64,000 nt of DNA from Pseudobythopirellula maris (GCF_007859945.1 NZ_SJPQ01000004.1:496001-560000); one strand, 5' to 3'. Shown: positions 18,676 to 27,999, counted from the stretch's first letter. Translations and numbers: made by a program. The notes: generated by a model not told the origin, from the letters alone.

Positions 18676-19341
18676 ATGAGCTTGGCAACCACCGACCACG
18701 ACGCCTCGACCGACGGCGATCGCACGATCCTCGACCACCTCCGCAAGGAGGGAACGGTCTCGGTTGGTCAGTTGATCGAACTGCTGGGCGTCACTGCCAC
18801 AGCAGTCCGCCAGCGGCTCACCCGGCTGATGGGCCAGGGACTGATCGAGCGAGAATTGGAGCGTGGCGGCCGCGGCCGACCGAGCCACCGTTACCGCCTC
18901 ACCACCCGTGGGCTGAGAGAGACGGGCGACAACTACGACGACTTGGCTTCAGCCCTGTGGGAAGAAGTCCGCTCGATCGAATCGCCCGAGGTGCGGTTGG
19001 GGCTGCTCAAGCGGCTTGCTACCAAGCTCGCCAGCCGCCTATCGGATGGCGACAACCATCCTGAGGGCGAGAGCCTTGCTGAGCGGATGCGTCGATTGAT
19101 GCGGCTGATGGGCGAACGCGAGGTGCCCATTGAAGTCGACGAGTCGGGCGACTTGCCCGTGTTGACCGTGCTGGCGTGCCCCTACCCCACGCTCGCCGAA
19201 AAAGACCGCGCCGTGTGCGCGATGGAGAAAGTAATGATCTCCGAAATGCTGGGCCAAGGAGTCAAGCTGACCGAGTGTCGGCTCGACGGCGGCGGCTGTT
19301 GCTCGTTCCAGCCGAGTTCGGCTGGTGCGAACGCCCCCTGA
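18676..19341 (+). CDS. sufR: Fe-S cluster-responsive transcriptional regulator (SufR-like)
   Basis: 221 residues. An N-terminal winged helix (TILDHLRKEGTVSVGQLIEL ... RQRLTRLMGQGLIERE, with a GGRGRPSHRYRLT wing) is followed by helices and a cysteine block near the C-terminus: ACPYPTLAEKDRAVC, then TECRLDGGGCCSF. These cysteines resemble the cluster ligands of SufR, which represses suf genes when its Fe-S cluster is intact. Gene order supports this: it heads sufC-sufB-sufD. sufC follows after 76 nt. Confidence 0.88.
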   Translation: MSLATTDHDASTDGDRTILDHLRKEGTVSVGQLIELLGVTATAVRQRLTRLMGQGLIERELERGGRGRPSHRYRLTTRGLRETGDNYDDLASALWEEVRSIESPEVRLGLLKRLATKLASRLSDGDNHPEGESLAERMRRLMRLMGEREVPIEVDESGDLPVLTVLACPYPTLAEKDRAVCAMEKVMISEMLGQGVKLTECRLDGGGCCSFQPSSAGANAP

Positions 19342-19417
19342 GCCGTCACCACCGACCCGCCGATTAAGCCCACCCCCAATTCACCTTCCTTCCGTTTCGA
19401 AGTCGAGACCCTTCCGA

Positions 19418-20266
19418 ATGTCCGAAGCACTCCGCATCCAGAACCTCCACGTCAGCGTCGAGGGCAAGCCGATCCTCAATGGCGTCAACCTCGAACTCAA
19501 GCGTGGCGAGACGCACGCGCTGATGGGGCCGAACGGCTCGGGCAAGAGCACGCTCGGCAACGCCATCATGGGTCACCCCAATTACGAGGTGACCGAGGGC
19601 TCGATCACGCTCATCGCCGCCGACGGCGCCGAGACCGACGTGCTGGAGATGGACCCGTCAGAGCGCGCCCGCGCCGGGCTGTTCATGGCGTTCCAGCGGC
19701 CGATGTCGGTGCCGGGCGTCAAGCTGGCCGACTTCCTTCGCCACGCGACCACGAATGTTCGCAACCCGGAGCGTAAAGAGGGCGAAGACCTGATCCCGAT
19801 GCGTGAGTTCCGCAAGGAGCTCAAGGACAAGATGGGCCAGCTCAAGATGGACGTCGAGTTCGCTCGCCGTTACGTGAACGACGGCCTCAGCGGCGGCGAG
19901 ATGAAGCGGGCTGAGATCTTGCAGATGGCCATGCTCAAGCCGAAGTTCGCCATCCTGGACGAGACCGACTCGGGCCTCGACGTCGACGCCGTCAAGCTCG
20001 CCAGCCAGTCGATCGCCGAGATCGGCCAGGCCGAGGGTGGCGACGCCAAGATGGGCATCCTGATCATCACGCACCACGACAAGCTGCTCGACCAGAATAC
20101 GCCCGACTACACGCACGTGATCTTGGGCGGCCGCATCGTCGAGACCGGCGGCGCCGAGCTCGCCCGCGAGCTGCACACCAGCGGCTACGACCGAGTCCGC
20201 GCCGCGCACCCCGACGCCGCCAAGCTCGAAGAGGCGATGCAAGAGGACGAGGCTTTGACGGCCTAA
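19418..20266 (+). CDS. sufC: Fe-S cluster assembly ATPase SufC
   Basis: 282-residue ABC-type ATPase of the SufBCD scaffold. Walker A GPNGSGKST is at about residues 39-47, the signature is LSGGEMKRAEILQ, and Walker B is FAILDETDSGLDVDAVK, the SufC form. It is about 30 residues longer than typical SufC, owing to an insertion near residues 100-125 and a C-terminal helical tail. ATG 19418 is chosen because the protein then begins MSEALRIQNLHVSVEGKP as in homologues. Confidence 0.96.
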   Translation: MSEALRIQNLHVSVEGKPILNGVNLELKRGETHALMGPNGSGKSTLGNAIMGHPNYEVTEGSITLIAADGAETDVLEMDPSERARAGLFMAFQRPMSVPGVKLADFLRHATTNVRNPERKEGEDLIPMREFRKELKDKMGQLKMDVEFARRYVNDGLSGGEMKRAEILQMAMLKPKFAILDETDSGLDVDAVKLASQSIAEIGQAEGGDAKMGILIITHHDKLLDQNTPDYTHVILGGRIVETGGAELARELHTSGYDRVRAAHPDAAKLEEAMQEDEALTA

Positions 20267-20344
20267 CAGCCGGCAAACGAGTCGCCGTTGAGGCGGTCAT
20301 TTTATTCGATTATCAACCGCGGCCAAGCCGCAAACGAGAACACT

Positions 20345-21772
20345 ATGGCAACCGACGCCGCACTCGCCCCCGACGCCCCCGAGAAGCCGGAACTGGGCGA
20401 GATCAACAAGTACAACTTCGTCACCGAGACGACCGGCGTGTTCAAGGCCCGCAAGGGTCTGAACCGCGAGGTGGTCGAGCAGATCTCCGACATGAAGGAC
20501 GAGCCGCAGTGGATGCGCGACTTCCGTCTCAAGTCGCTCGAGATCTTCGAGTCGAAGCCGATGCCCAAGTGGGGCGGCGCGATCGACATCAACTTCGACG
20601 ACGTCTACTACTACCTCAAGCCGACCGAGGGGCAGAGCAAGTCGTGGGACGACGTCCCGCAAGAGATCAAGGACACCTACGACAAGCTCGGCATCCTCGA
20701 AGCGGAGCAGAAGCGGCTCGTAGCCGGCGTCAAAGCGCAGTTCGAGAGCGAGGTCGTTTACGGCTCGCTGCAGGACGAGCTCGGCGACCAGGGCGTCCTG
20801 TTCACGGACACCGACACCGCCGTGAAGGAGCACCCCGAGCTGCTGCGTGAGTACTTCGGCAAGATCATCCCGCCGGGCGACAACAAGTTCGCGGCGCTCA
20901 ACTCGGCCGTCTGGTCGGGCGGCTCGTTCATCTACGTGCCGCCGGGCGTGAAGATCGAGTTCCCGCTGCAGGCCTACTTCCGCATCAACGCCGAGAGCAT
21001 GGGCCAGTTCGAGCGCACGCTGATCATCGTCGACGAGGGCGCCGAGGTCCATTACGTCGAGGGCTGCACGGCCCCGATGTACTCGACCGAGAGCCTGCAC
21101 TCGGCCGTGGTGGAGGTCGTCGTCAAGAAGAACGGGCGGGCCCGTTACACGACGATCCAGAACTGGGCCAACAACATCTACAACCTGGTCACGAAGCGGG
21201 CGTACGCTTACGAGAACGCCCTGATGGAGTGGATCGACGGCAACCTCGGCAGCAAGCTGACGATGAAGTACCCGGCCGTCCACATGATGGAGCCGGGCGC
21301 GCGGGGCGAGATCCTCTCGATCGCGTTCAGCAGCAAGGGCCAGCACCAAGACGCCGGCGCCAAGCTCGTGCACGAGGCGCCCAACACCTCGGGCCGCATC
21401 GTCAGCAAGAGCATCAGCAAGAACGGCGGCCGCAGCAGCTACCGCGGCTTGGCCAAGGTGAACAAGGGCGCCCACGGCTCGAAGAACAACGTGGTCTGCG
21501 ACGCCCTGATCCTCGACCCCGAGAGCCGCAGCGACACCTACCCCTACATCGAAGTCGACGCCCAGCGGGTGCAGGTCGAGCACGAGGCCTCGGTCTCGCG
21601 GATCGGCGAGGAGCAGCTCTTCTACCTCATGAGCCGCGGCCTGACCGAGGCCGAGGCGAGTTCGATGATCGTCTCCGGCTTTATCGAGCCGCTCATCAAA
21701 GAGCTGCCGATGGAGTACGCGGTCGAGATGAACCGGCTGATTGAGCTGCAGATGGAAGGCAGCGTGGGCTAA
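20345..21772 (+). CDS. sufB: Fe-S cluster assembly scaffold SufB
   Basis: 475 residues. Conserved segments include [60 protein letters not shown], the beta-helix, and the C-terminal [20 protein letters not shown]. With SufC and SufD it forms the complex on which nascent clusters are built. The start is ATG 20345, 78 nt after sufC. Sequence is highly conserved. Confidence 0.97.
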   Translation: MATDAALAPDAPEKPELGEINKYNFVTETTGVFKARKGLNREVVEQISDMKDEPQWMRDFRLKSLEIFESKPMPKWGGAIDINFDDVYYYLKPTEGQSKSWDDVPQEIKDTYDKLGILEAEQKRLVAGVKAQFESEVVYGSLQDELGDQGVLFTDTDTAVKEHPELLREYFGKIIPPGDNKFAALNSAVWSGGSFIYVPPGVKIEFPLQAYFRINAESMGQFERTLIIVDEGAEVHYVEGCTAPMYSTESLHSAVVEVVVKKNGRARYTTIQNWANNIYNLVTKRAYAYENALMEWIDGNLGSKLTMKYPAVHMMEPGARGEILSIAFSSKGQHQDAGAKLVHEAPNTSGRIVSKSISKNGGRSSYRGLAKVNKGAHGSKNNVVCDALILDPESRSDTYPYIEVDAQRVQVEHEASVSRIGEEQLFYLMSRGLTEAEASSMIVSGFIEPLIKELPMEYAVEMNRLIELQMEGSVG

Positions 21773-21801
21773 GCGGTCCCCTCCCTCAAGGAACGTTCGC
21801 A

Positions 21802-22359
21802 ATGGACGCCACGACGACAACCAGCGACCTTGTCGCTCAGCTCCACGCCATCGACGGCAAGGCGGAGATCGTAGAAGGTCAAATCGTCATGATGAGTCCC
21901 ACAGGCAAACGGCCCGGAAGAGCGGGCGGCCGGATCTTCGCGAGTCTGCTCGCGTTCGAGAAGCAAGCGGGCGGCTGTGCTTACCCCGACAATGTTGGAT
22001 TTATTGTCGAACTGCCCAAGAGAAAGAGTTTCAGCCCGGACGCCGCTTTCTGCCTTGGGCCGGCCCCGGACGACAACGACATGAGTTTCGCTCAAGGCGC
22101 CCCCGACTTCGCCGCTGAGGTGCGCAGCGAGAACGACTACGGCCCCGCCGCCGAGAAGCAGATCGCCCATAAGCGGGCCGACTACTTCGCCGCCGGCACG
22201 AAGGTCGTGTGGGACGTCGATTTATTGGCCGAAGACGTGGTGCGGGTCTACCGAGCCGAGGCGCCCGACACCCCCCAAATCTACAAGCGCGGCGAGACGG
22301 CCGAGGCCGAACCGGCTGTGCCCGGCTGGTCGATGAGCGTCGACGAGCTGTTCGAGTAA
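21802..22359 (+). CDS. Uma2-family (DUF820) PD-(D/E)XK nuclease-like protein inside the suf operon
   Basis: 185 residues. The Uma2 fold is indicated by KAEIVEGQIVMMSPTGKRPG at the N-terminus, FSPDAAF (the PD strand), APDFAAEVRSENDY (the E-x-x strand) and KRADYFAAGTKVVWDVD. Uma2 proteins are predicted nucleases of unknown role, expanded in cyanobacteria and planctomycetes. It lies between sufB and sufD, 29 nt after sufB and 41 nt before sufD on the same strand, so it should be co-transcribed. AAGGAA (21789-21794) precedes the ATG. A link to Fe-S assembly is not known; insertion is more likely. Confidence 0.85.
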   Translation: MDATTTTSDLVAQLHAIDGKAEIVEGQIVMMSPTGKRPGRAGGRIFASLLAFEKQAGGCAYPDNVGFIVELPKRKSFSPDAAFCLGPAPDDNDMSFAQGAPDFAAEVRSENDYGPAAEKQIAHKRADYFAAGTKVVWDVDLLAEDVVRVYRAEAPDTPQIYKRGETAEAEPAVPGWSMSVDELFE

Positions 22360-22400
22360 AAACAAATTCAACTCACGATTACCCCCTGCCCTGTTAGCGA

Positions 22401-23723
22401 ATGACCGCCACTTTGACCGAGACCGGATACGACCAAGCCGCTTTTGAGGCCTTCATCGCCGAGCGTGGGCACGAGCCCGATTGGGTCCGCGAGCGCCGCG
22501 TGGCCGCCTTCAGTGCGTTCCAGCAGGCCGATTGGCCGACCGGACGCGAGGAAGAGTGGATGCGGTCGAACATCCGGCTTTTCAAGCTCGAGAAGTTCGT
22601 CAGCCCCGTCGCCGCCGGGGCGACCGACTCCAATGCCCCCGCGTTGCTGACCCGCAACGTCGAGCTCGGCGGCCGGCTGCGGAGCGTCAACGGGCGGGCC
22701 GTGGAGTCTTCGCTCGACGACGACCTCGCCGCTAAGGGCGTGCTGTTCGGTCCGACCGACCAAATCCTCGCCGAGCACGGCGACGTGATCCTGGGAGCGC
22801 TTGGCGAAGGCGTGGTGAACCCCACACGCGACCGCTTCGCGATGCTCAACGCGTCGCTGTGGAGCGGCGGGGCGACTCTCTACGTTCCCAAGGGCGTTGT
22901 GATCGACCGTCCTCTGCACGCGCTCGCCTCGCTCAAGGGCGCCCACCAGAGCGACTTCGCCAAGACGATTGTCATCCTTGAAGAGGGCGCCGAGGCGACC
23001 CTGCTCATGGAGTCCACCAGCGAGGGGGACGACGAGGGCCTGCACTGTGGGTCGGTCGAGATCATCGTCGGTAAAGAAGCCAATCTGCGTTACGTGAACC
23101 TCCAGAACTGGAACGACCGCGTTTGGCACTTCGCCCAGCAGCGGGCCGTGGTGCACGAGCTGGGACGCATCCAGTGGACCGTCGGCGCCCTCGGCGCCCG
23201 CATGGCTCAGGTCAACCAAGAGGTCGCCCTCGCCGGCCAAGACGCCGAGGCGCAGGTCAACGGCGTGATGTTCACGCACGGCAAGCAGCACCTCACCTAC
23301 AACACCCACCAGCACCACCAGGCGGAGTTCTGCCGCAGCGACTTGCTCTACAAGGCGGCGTTGCAAGACACGTCGCGCACGGTGTGGCGTGGCATGATCA
23401 AGGTTGATGAGGCTGGCCAGCGGACCGACGCCTACCAGCGAAACGACAACCTGATGCTGTCGGACACGTCTCGCAGCGACTCGATCCCCGGTCTCGAGAT
23501 CGAGGCGGACGACGTCCGCTGCACGCACGGCAGCACGAGCGGCCTCGTAGACGAGACGCAGATCTTCTACGCGATGAGCCGCGGCTACACCCGCCAAGAG
23601 GCGGTGCGGATGATCGTCGCGGGCTTCTTCCAACAGGTGTTCGACCGCATCACGATCGAGAGCGTCCGCGAGGCGCTCGGCGACGCGATCGGCCGCCGCG
23701 TGAAAGACATCCCGACGGGGTAG
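22401..23723 (+). CDS. sufD: Fe-S cluster assembly protein SufD
   Basis: 440 residues, the SufB paralogue of the scaffold. It has the N-terminal helical region (PTGREEEWMRSNIRLFKLEKF), the beta-helix with TIVILEEGAEATLLMES and NTHQHHQAEFCRSDLLYKAAL, and the C-terminal GSTSGLVDETQIFYAMSRG. It ends the operon; the cysteine desulfurase partner (SufS) is not in this window. A strong palindromic terminator follows 33 nt downstream. Confidence 0.95.
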   Translation: MTATLTETGYDQAAFEAFIAERGHEPDWVRERRVAAFSAFQQADWPTGREEEWMRSNIRLFKLEKFVSPVAAGATDSNAPALLTRNVELGGRLRSVNGRAVESSLDDDLAAKGVLFGPTDQILAEHGDVILGALGEGVVNPTRDRFAMLNASLWSGGATLYVPKGVVIDRPLHALASLKGAHQSDFAKTIVILEEGAEATLLMESTSEGDDEGLHCGSVEIIVGKEANLRYVNLQNWNDRVWHFAQQRAVVHELGRIQWTVGALGARMAQVNQEVALAGQDAEAQVNGVMFTHGKQHLTYNTHQHHQAEFCRSDLLYKAALQDTSRTVWRGMIKVDEAGQRTDAYQRNDNLMLSDTSRSDSIPGLEIEADDVRCTHGSTSGLVDETQIFYAMSRGYTRQEAVRMIVAGFFQQVFDRITIESVREALGDAIGRRVKDIPTG

Positions 23724-23756
23724 TGCTCCAAAGCGTCACTGCATCGAAACGAACTC

Positions 23757-23788
23757 AATAGCCCCGACCAAGCTTGGTCGGGGCTATT
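23757..23788. terminator. Perfect palindromic bidirectional terminator
   Basis: Two 16-bp arms, AATAGCCCCGACCAAG and its exact reverse complement, form a 32-bp palindrome between convergent sufD and the esterase gene. TTTCTTT follows on the plus strand and the flanking AATA gives U-rich sequence on the other strand. It should stop transcription from both sides. Confidence 0.85.
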
Positions 23789-23801
23789 TCTTTGCACACG
23801 C

Positions 23802-24716
23802 TCAGTGCTGATGGAACGCCTGCGACACGAAGCGGAGCACCTCCGGCAGCGACTCGCGCCAGTAGGTCCAATTATGGCCCCCCTGGCGGACGCGGTACTC
23901 GTGGTCGATCTCCGCTTTACGCATCGCGATGTGCGCCAGCGAGTTCCCCTCGTATAGGAAATCGTCGTCGCCACAGTCGATGTACCAACGGACCGTGCGG
24001 GCCGACTCGGGTCGGTTGCGGCCCTCCTCGTTGGTCCGCGCCTTCAGGGGCTGAACGGCTAGCAGCTCCAAAACGCTGTGCCGCTTGTAGTGGGCCTCGA
24101 CCCGCTCGTAGGAGTGGCCTTCAAGCTTGTCGACCTCCTCGCCGCGCTGTTCGGCCCTCTCGCGATAAGCCTCGAGCGACAGCGGGCCGACGTACGCGCT
24201 CAAGGGGCACGCGCTGGAGAACAGGTCGGGCCGGTGCAGCGCATAAATGAACGCGCCGCCGCCCCCCATCGACAGGCCGGCGATCGCTCGGTAACGCTTC
24301 TCGCCCTTCACGCGGTACTTCGCCTCGACGTGCGGCATCAACTCTTCGAAGAAGAAGTCCTCGTAGTTCCAGTCGCCGGAGATGCGGTTGAAGTAGCCGC
24401 GATTGGGGTCGTGGGCGTTGGGCATGACGATGACCATCGGCGTGGCGCTGCCCGAGCGGATCGCCCGGTCGGCGATGTGGAGCACCTCGCCGAATTGGAC
24501 CCAGCCGGTCTGGTCGTCGCCCGACCCGTGCAACAGGTAGAGCACCGGGTAGCTGCGCGACGACGTGTTGTAGTCGGGCGGCAAGTACACGGCGTACTTG
24601 CGAGGCGTGCCCATCACGCTGCTCTCCATCGACTCGTTGTCGAGCACCCGACCGGTCTGGCCCGCGGCGTCGAAGGCGGGCGTCAACAACAACAGCAGCA
24701 CGCACAGTCGGGCCAT
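23802..24716 (-). CDS. Secreted alpha/beta-hydrolase esterase (esterase D/feruloyl esterase type)
   Basis: 304 residues with a signal peptide (MARLCVLLLLLTPAFDAAGQ). The nucleophile elbow is GLSMGGGGAF, the acid lies in YIDCGDDDFLYEGN and the catalytic histidine in GGHNWTYW, with the early YLPPDYN and PVLYLLHGSGDDQTGW strands of the esterase D family. It should cleave carboxyl esters outside the cytoplasm, perhaps acetyl or feruloyl groups on polysaccharides. It is monocistronic and converges with sufD. Confidence 0.9.
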   Translation of the reverse strand: MARLCVLLLLLTPAFDAAGQTGRVLDNESMESSVMGTPRKYAVYLPPDYNTSSRSYPVLYLLHGSGDDQTGWVQFGEVLHIADRAIRSGSATPMVIVMPNAHDPNRGYFNRISGDWNYEDFFFEELMPHVEAKYRVKGEKRYRAIAGLSMGGGGAFIYALHRPDLFSSACPLSAYVGPLSLEAYRERAEQRGEEVDKLEGHSYERVEAHYKRHSVLELLAVQPLKARTNEEGRNRPESARTVRWYIDCGDDDFLYEGNSLAHIAMRKAEIDHEYRVRQGGHNWTYWRESLPEVLRFVSQAFHQH

Positions 24717-24799
24717 GGCGGCGCTCCGTGGGGGGTCGCAGAGGAGAGGGAGCCCCCAACTTAATCAGCTACGAACGGCGCCGCAAACGAAGGGAGTGG

Positions 24800-24925
24800 A
24801 CCGCCGAGTCGCCAAGGACGCCAAGACGCCAAAGAAGATGTTTTGACAGAAGGAACAGGATCTGCGTGATCGAGCAGCTGTCATCCCGTTGATCCTGTCA
24901 ATAATTCCCGGCGCGTCTTGGCGGT
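24800..24925. repeat. Nested composite palindromic repeat
   Basis: The outer arms are ACCGCCGAGTCGCC plus CCAAGACGCC on the left (24800-24830) and GGCGCGTCTTGGCGGT on the right (24910-24925). Inside them is a second pair, TTGACAG and ACAGGAT (24843-24861), facing ATCCTGTCAA (24892-24901). One REP-like repeat appears inserted in another. It fills most of the gap between the divergent esterase and DUF59 genes. Confidence 0.6.
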
Positions 24926-25014
24926 TCCCCACTTCCGCCCAGGCAGCTTTCCCAGCCGCCGCTGTGCGTTAGAATAGAGGGCCGCCCCCCAGAGAAACCA
25001 CGGAGCCCCCTACC

Positions 25015-25332
25015 ATGCCCCTAGCCGAAGACCACGTCCGCGAAGCGCTCAAGGAGGTGATCGACCCCGAGCTGTTCGTCAATATTGTCGACCTGGGGCT
25101 GATCTACGACGTCTCGTTCAGCGACGCCGCGGATGACAAGCAAGACGTTACGGTCGAGATGACGATGACCAGCCCGGCCTGCCCGGCGGGGCCGCAGCTG
25201 ATGTCGCAGTCCAAAGACGCGGTCGACAAGCTCGACGGCGTGGCCGAGGTCGAGATCAAGCTCGTCATGCAGCCGCCCTGGACACCCGAGCGGATGACCG
25301 AAGACGCCCGCGATCAGCTGGGCATCTTTTGA
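25015..25332 (+). CDS. DUF59/MIP18-family metal-sulfur cluster assembly factor (SufT-like)
   Basis: 105 residues. LKEVIDPELFVNIVDLGLIYDV and TSPACPAGPQLMSQ (with the conserved cysteine) define the MIP18/SufT/PaaD family, which helps mature Fe-S proteins. PWTPERMTEDARDQLGI closes the domain. Its position 1.3 kb beyond the suf operon on the same strand supports a role in cluster delivery, though a terminator and the opposing esterase gene intervene, so it is separately transcribed. Confidence 0.92.
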   Translation: MPLAEDHVREALKEVIDPELFVNIVDLGLIYDVSFSDAADDKQDVTVEMTMTSPACPAGPQLMSQSKDAVDKLDGVAEVEIKLVMQPPWTPERMTEDARDQLGIF

Positions 25333-25337
25333 TCGGG

Positions 25338-25461
25338 TTCACCATAGAGAGCACTGAGAGCACTGAGAGCACAGAGAAACTATTAGAGACGGCGAGGGCG
25401 TTCAACGACCGGCCTTTCCCCTAGCTGATCTTCTCTGTGTCCTCTGTGCTCTCCGTGGTGA
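25338..25461. repeat. CACAGAG-type palindromic repeat, copy 2
   Basis: The left arm (25338-25379) has TTCACCATAGAGAGCACTG then GAGAGCACAGAGAA, with an internal duplicated GAGAGCACT unit. The right arm (25431-25461) begins TTCTCTGTGTCCTCTGTG and ends TCCGTGGTGA. It belongs to the same family as 3211-3302 and lies between convergent genes, where its hairpin may terminate transcription. Confidence 0.7.
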
Positions 25462-25467
25462 GTCGAA

Positions 25468-27999
25468 TCATCGAGGCGTGGCGAAGCGGTCGCTGATGCC
25501 GGCCGAACGCGGCGCGCCGTCGAGGTTGATCCCTTCTTCGCGGAAGAAGCGGGTCGTCTCTTCGGCGGCCAGTTTGATCTCGAGGTCCTTGCAGAGCACC
25601 TCGGCGCGGAACAGGTGCGTGCCCGGCTCGTTGGCTTTGGCGCGGATGGTGAACACCACTTCCTCGCCCACCGGAAGGCTGCCGATCTCGTTGAACGAGA
25701 CCACACCGTCGTTGATCTCGACCCTGGTCGACGCCCCGGAAGCTGACAGCGGTTCGATGCCGGCCGAGAACAGGCCGACGACCTTCACCTCTTCCGCCGC
25801 GCTGGCGCCGCGGTTCCTGACACGGATCTCGTACACCGCCTCCGAGCCGGTCGGGACCGGGCCCTTCGGGTCTTGGACAGAGAGCTTCAGGTCGGCCAGT
25901 GCGGTGACCATGGTCGTCGCCGTGTCGAGCGCCGTGGCCACTTGGTCGGCGGACGCCGCCTTGAGTCCGAAGCGGTTCTCTCCGGCGGCGTAAACCACGC
26001 CGCGGAGCTCCATGTAGTGGTCGTCGCCCGGGCGGAGCGAGCCGACGTGGAAGGTCACCTTGCCCTCGTCGGGATTCGAGACCGAGTCGTTGCTCGCCGC
26101 GAGGAACTCGAAGCCCTCGGGCACGTCGACGTCGAAGGTCACGTCGTTGGCGATGGCGGTGCCCTGGTTGCGGACACGGAAGTAGTAAGTCGCCTCGACG
26201 CCCGAGTACTTCTTCTCCGGGCCGCGCCAGTCGACCACCAGGTCGGGCTTGCGGCAGAACAGTTCTTTTACGGCCTCAGCCTTCACGCCGCCGTCGGCCA
26301 GGGCGCTCGCTTTGACGGCGAGCTTGCCCGCCTCGCGGGCCGTCAGCTCGATCTCGACCGAGCGGCTCTCGCCCGGAGCGAGCGAACCGAACGGGTGGCT
26401 GCTCACGGCCTGCTCGCCCGTTCCGGGCGGCAGCAGATTGAGAACCACGTTCTCGGCGGTCCCCGTGCCGGGGTTCGACAGGGTCAAGCGGTACAGCTGG
26501 CTGCGGCTAAAGAGCACGTCGTCCGGGCCGGAGATGTTCATCTCGAGCTTCGGCTCTTGCACCTCCACCAGCGTGTGGGAGTCGACCGGGTCGTGGCTCC
26601 AACTGACGCCGAGTTCGATCGGCCGGCCGGTGCGGGCGACCAGGACGAGGTCGAGCGTGGCCGCGCCGCGGGCGGAGAATTCGCTCATTTCCCATTCGAG
26701 CGAGCCGTTCGTGTCGCTGCCGGTCGCGTCGCGCCGCACCGCGCCGAGCGACGACTTGGTCGAGGCGACCTCCACGCCCTCGGGCAGGCTGACACGCGTG
26801 ACGAGCTTGTTGGCGGCGACCTCGCCGCGGTTGGCGAGCGTCACACGGTAATTCGCTTCGCGGCCGATCACGATGCTACGCGGCCCGCTCACCCGCGACA
26901 CGATCAACGGCGTCTTCTGGGTGAAGAGCAGGTCGGTCTCGTCGGCCGAGAGCTCGCCAGCGGGAGAAGCCGAAAGCGATGGCTCGGATTGCGCCGGGGC
27001 AGCCGACTTCGAAGCCTCCCAGGCTTGCTTGGCCGGTTGAGCGGCGACCGGAATGGCGGGCGCCTGCTGGCCGATCACCAGCGGCAGCGTCTTCGTGGCC
27101 TGATCTTGCGAAACCTTCAGACGCGCCCCCGTGGGGCCAATCGCCTTGGCGCCGCCGGTGGCGGACGCCGGGGTCGTTTCGTTGCCCGTGTCGCTGCCGA
27201 ACGGGCCTTGGTTCTTGTCTGCGGCGTAACGGTCGGCAGTGTTGGCGGCGAGCTTGGGGGTCGGCTTCTTGCTAGAGGTCGGGCCCACGACCGCGCGGGT
27301 CGCTTGGGCGATGATCTCGAGCGCTTCGTCGGCCGCCGACTCCGGGTCGATGCGGCTCGAGGTTCCGGTCGACTCGTCGGCTTGGTTGGCGATCGACTCG
27401 CTTTCAGCGGAGAGGCTCGCGGCCACGTCGGCGGCGATCTTGCGCGCCAGAGCGGGGTCGGACTTGCTGACACGGTTCTTGCCCGAGCCGCTCAGACCGA
27501 GCAACTCGTCGTGCAGCGAGGCGCTCCGCCGCGAGGCGGTCGGCGCCGCCGGCGCCTGGCCGCCGCTCGTCATCTGGGCGTCGACCGGCTGGTTTTCCGC
27601 CGAGAGCGTGCTGCCGGCCCGCGCCGACGGGCGGCTCGTGGCTTGGGGAGCGGTCGGCGCCTTGGGTGAGAAAAAGTCGCGCGGCATCAGGCTGCGCGGA
27701 TTGATCCGGGGCAAGCGAGACGTGGCCGGCTTGGCGGTGGGCGCGGGGCGGATGGCGGCGGGCTCTTGCGACGGCGCCGACAGCGTCAGGGGCGGCGAGC
27801 CCTCGGCTCGGGCGACGGGCGCGGGCGGCAGTGGTTCGTCGTCCGCGTCGGACGACTCGCCCCATCCACTCCGCAGGCTGGCGAGCTTCTCGACGAGCGA
27901 GGCCTGCTGCACGCCGCTGGGAGAGTCGGCGCCGAAGGTCGGCGTCGCAACCAGGGCGACTGCTAGCAGCATCAAGCCGGTGATCCCAGTCCGCATCAT
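25468..27999 (-). CDS. Secreted DUF11-repeat protein
   Basis: 843 residues with a signal peptide (TGITGLMLLAVALVATPTFGAD). Residues ~30-340 are Ala/Ser/Pro-rich and probably disordered. The C-terminal ~480 residues hold about four Ig-like DUF11 units, each with a strand such as NYRVTLANRGEVAANKLVTRV, YRLTLSNPGTGTAENVVLNL, YYFRVRNQGTAIANDVTFDV or YEIRVRNRGASAAEEVKVVG. Such proteins are common at planctomycete cell surfaces. No sorting signal is visible at the C-terminus. AAGGAAG precedes ATG 27999. Confidence 0.88.
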   Translation of the reverse strand: MMRTGITGLMLLAVALVATPTFGADSPSGVQQASLVEKLASLRSGWGESSDADDEPLPPAPVARAEGSPPLTLSAPSQEPAAIRPAPTAKPATSRLPRINPRSLMPRDFFSPKAPTAPQATSRPSARAGSTLSAENQPVDAQMTSGGQAPAAPTASRRSASLHDELLGLSGSGKNRVSKSDPALARKIAADVAASLSAESESIANQADESTGTSSRIDPESAADEALEIIAQATRAVVGPTSSKKPTPKLAANTADRYAADKNQGPFGSDTGNETTPASATGGAKAIGPTGARLKVSQDQATKTLPLVIGQQAPAIPVAAQPAKQAWEASKSAAPAQSEPSLSASPAGELSADETDLLFTQKTPLIVSRVSGPRSIVIGREANYRVTLANRGEVAANKLVTRVSLPEGVEVASTKSSLGAVRRDATGSDTNGSLEWEMSEFSARGAATLDLVLVARTGRPIELGVSWSHDPVDSHTLVEVQEPKLEMNISGPDDVLFSRSQLYRLTLSNPGTGTAENVVLNLLPPGTGEQAVSSHPFGSLAPGESRSVEIELTAREAGKLAVKASALADGGVKAEAVKELFCRKPDLVVDWRGPEKKYSGVEATYYFRVRNQGTAIANDVTFDVDVPEGFEFLAASNDSVSNPDEGKVTFHVGSLRPGDDHYMELRGVVYAAGENRFGLKAASADQVATALDTATTMVTALADLKLSVQDPKGPVPTGSEAVYEIRVRNRGASAAEEVKVVGLFSAGIEPLSASGASTRVEINDGVVSFNEIGSLPVGEEVVFTIRAKANEPGTHLFRAEVLCKDLEIKLAAEETTRFFREEGINLDGAPRSAGISDRFATPR

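Noticed and set aside
25873-27669. 598-codon open frame antisense to the DUF11 gene
   Set aside because: Arg/Gly/Val-rich with no signal or domain; the opposite strand has a signal peptide and DUF11 repeats.
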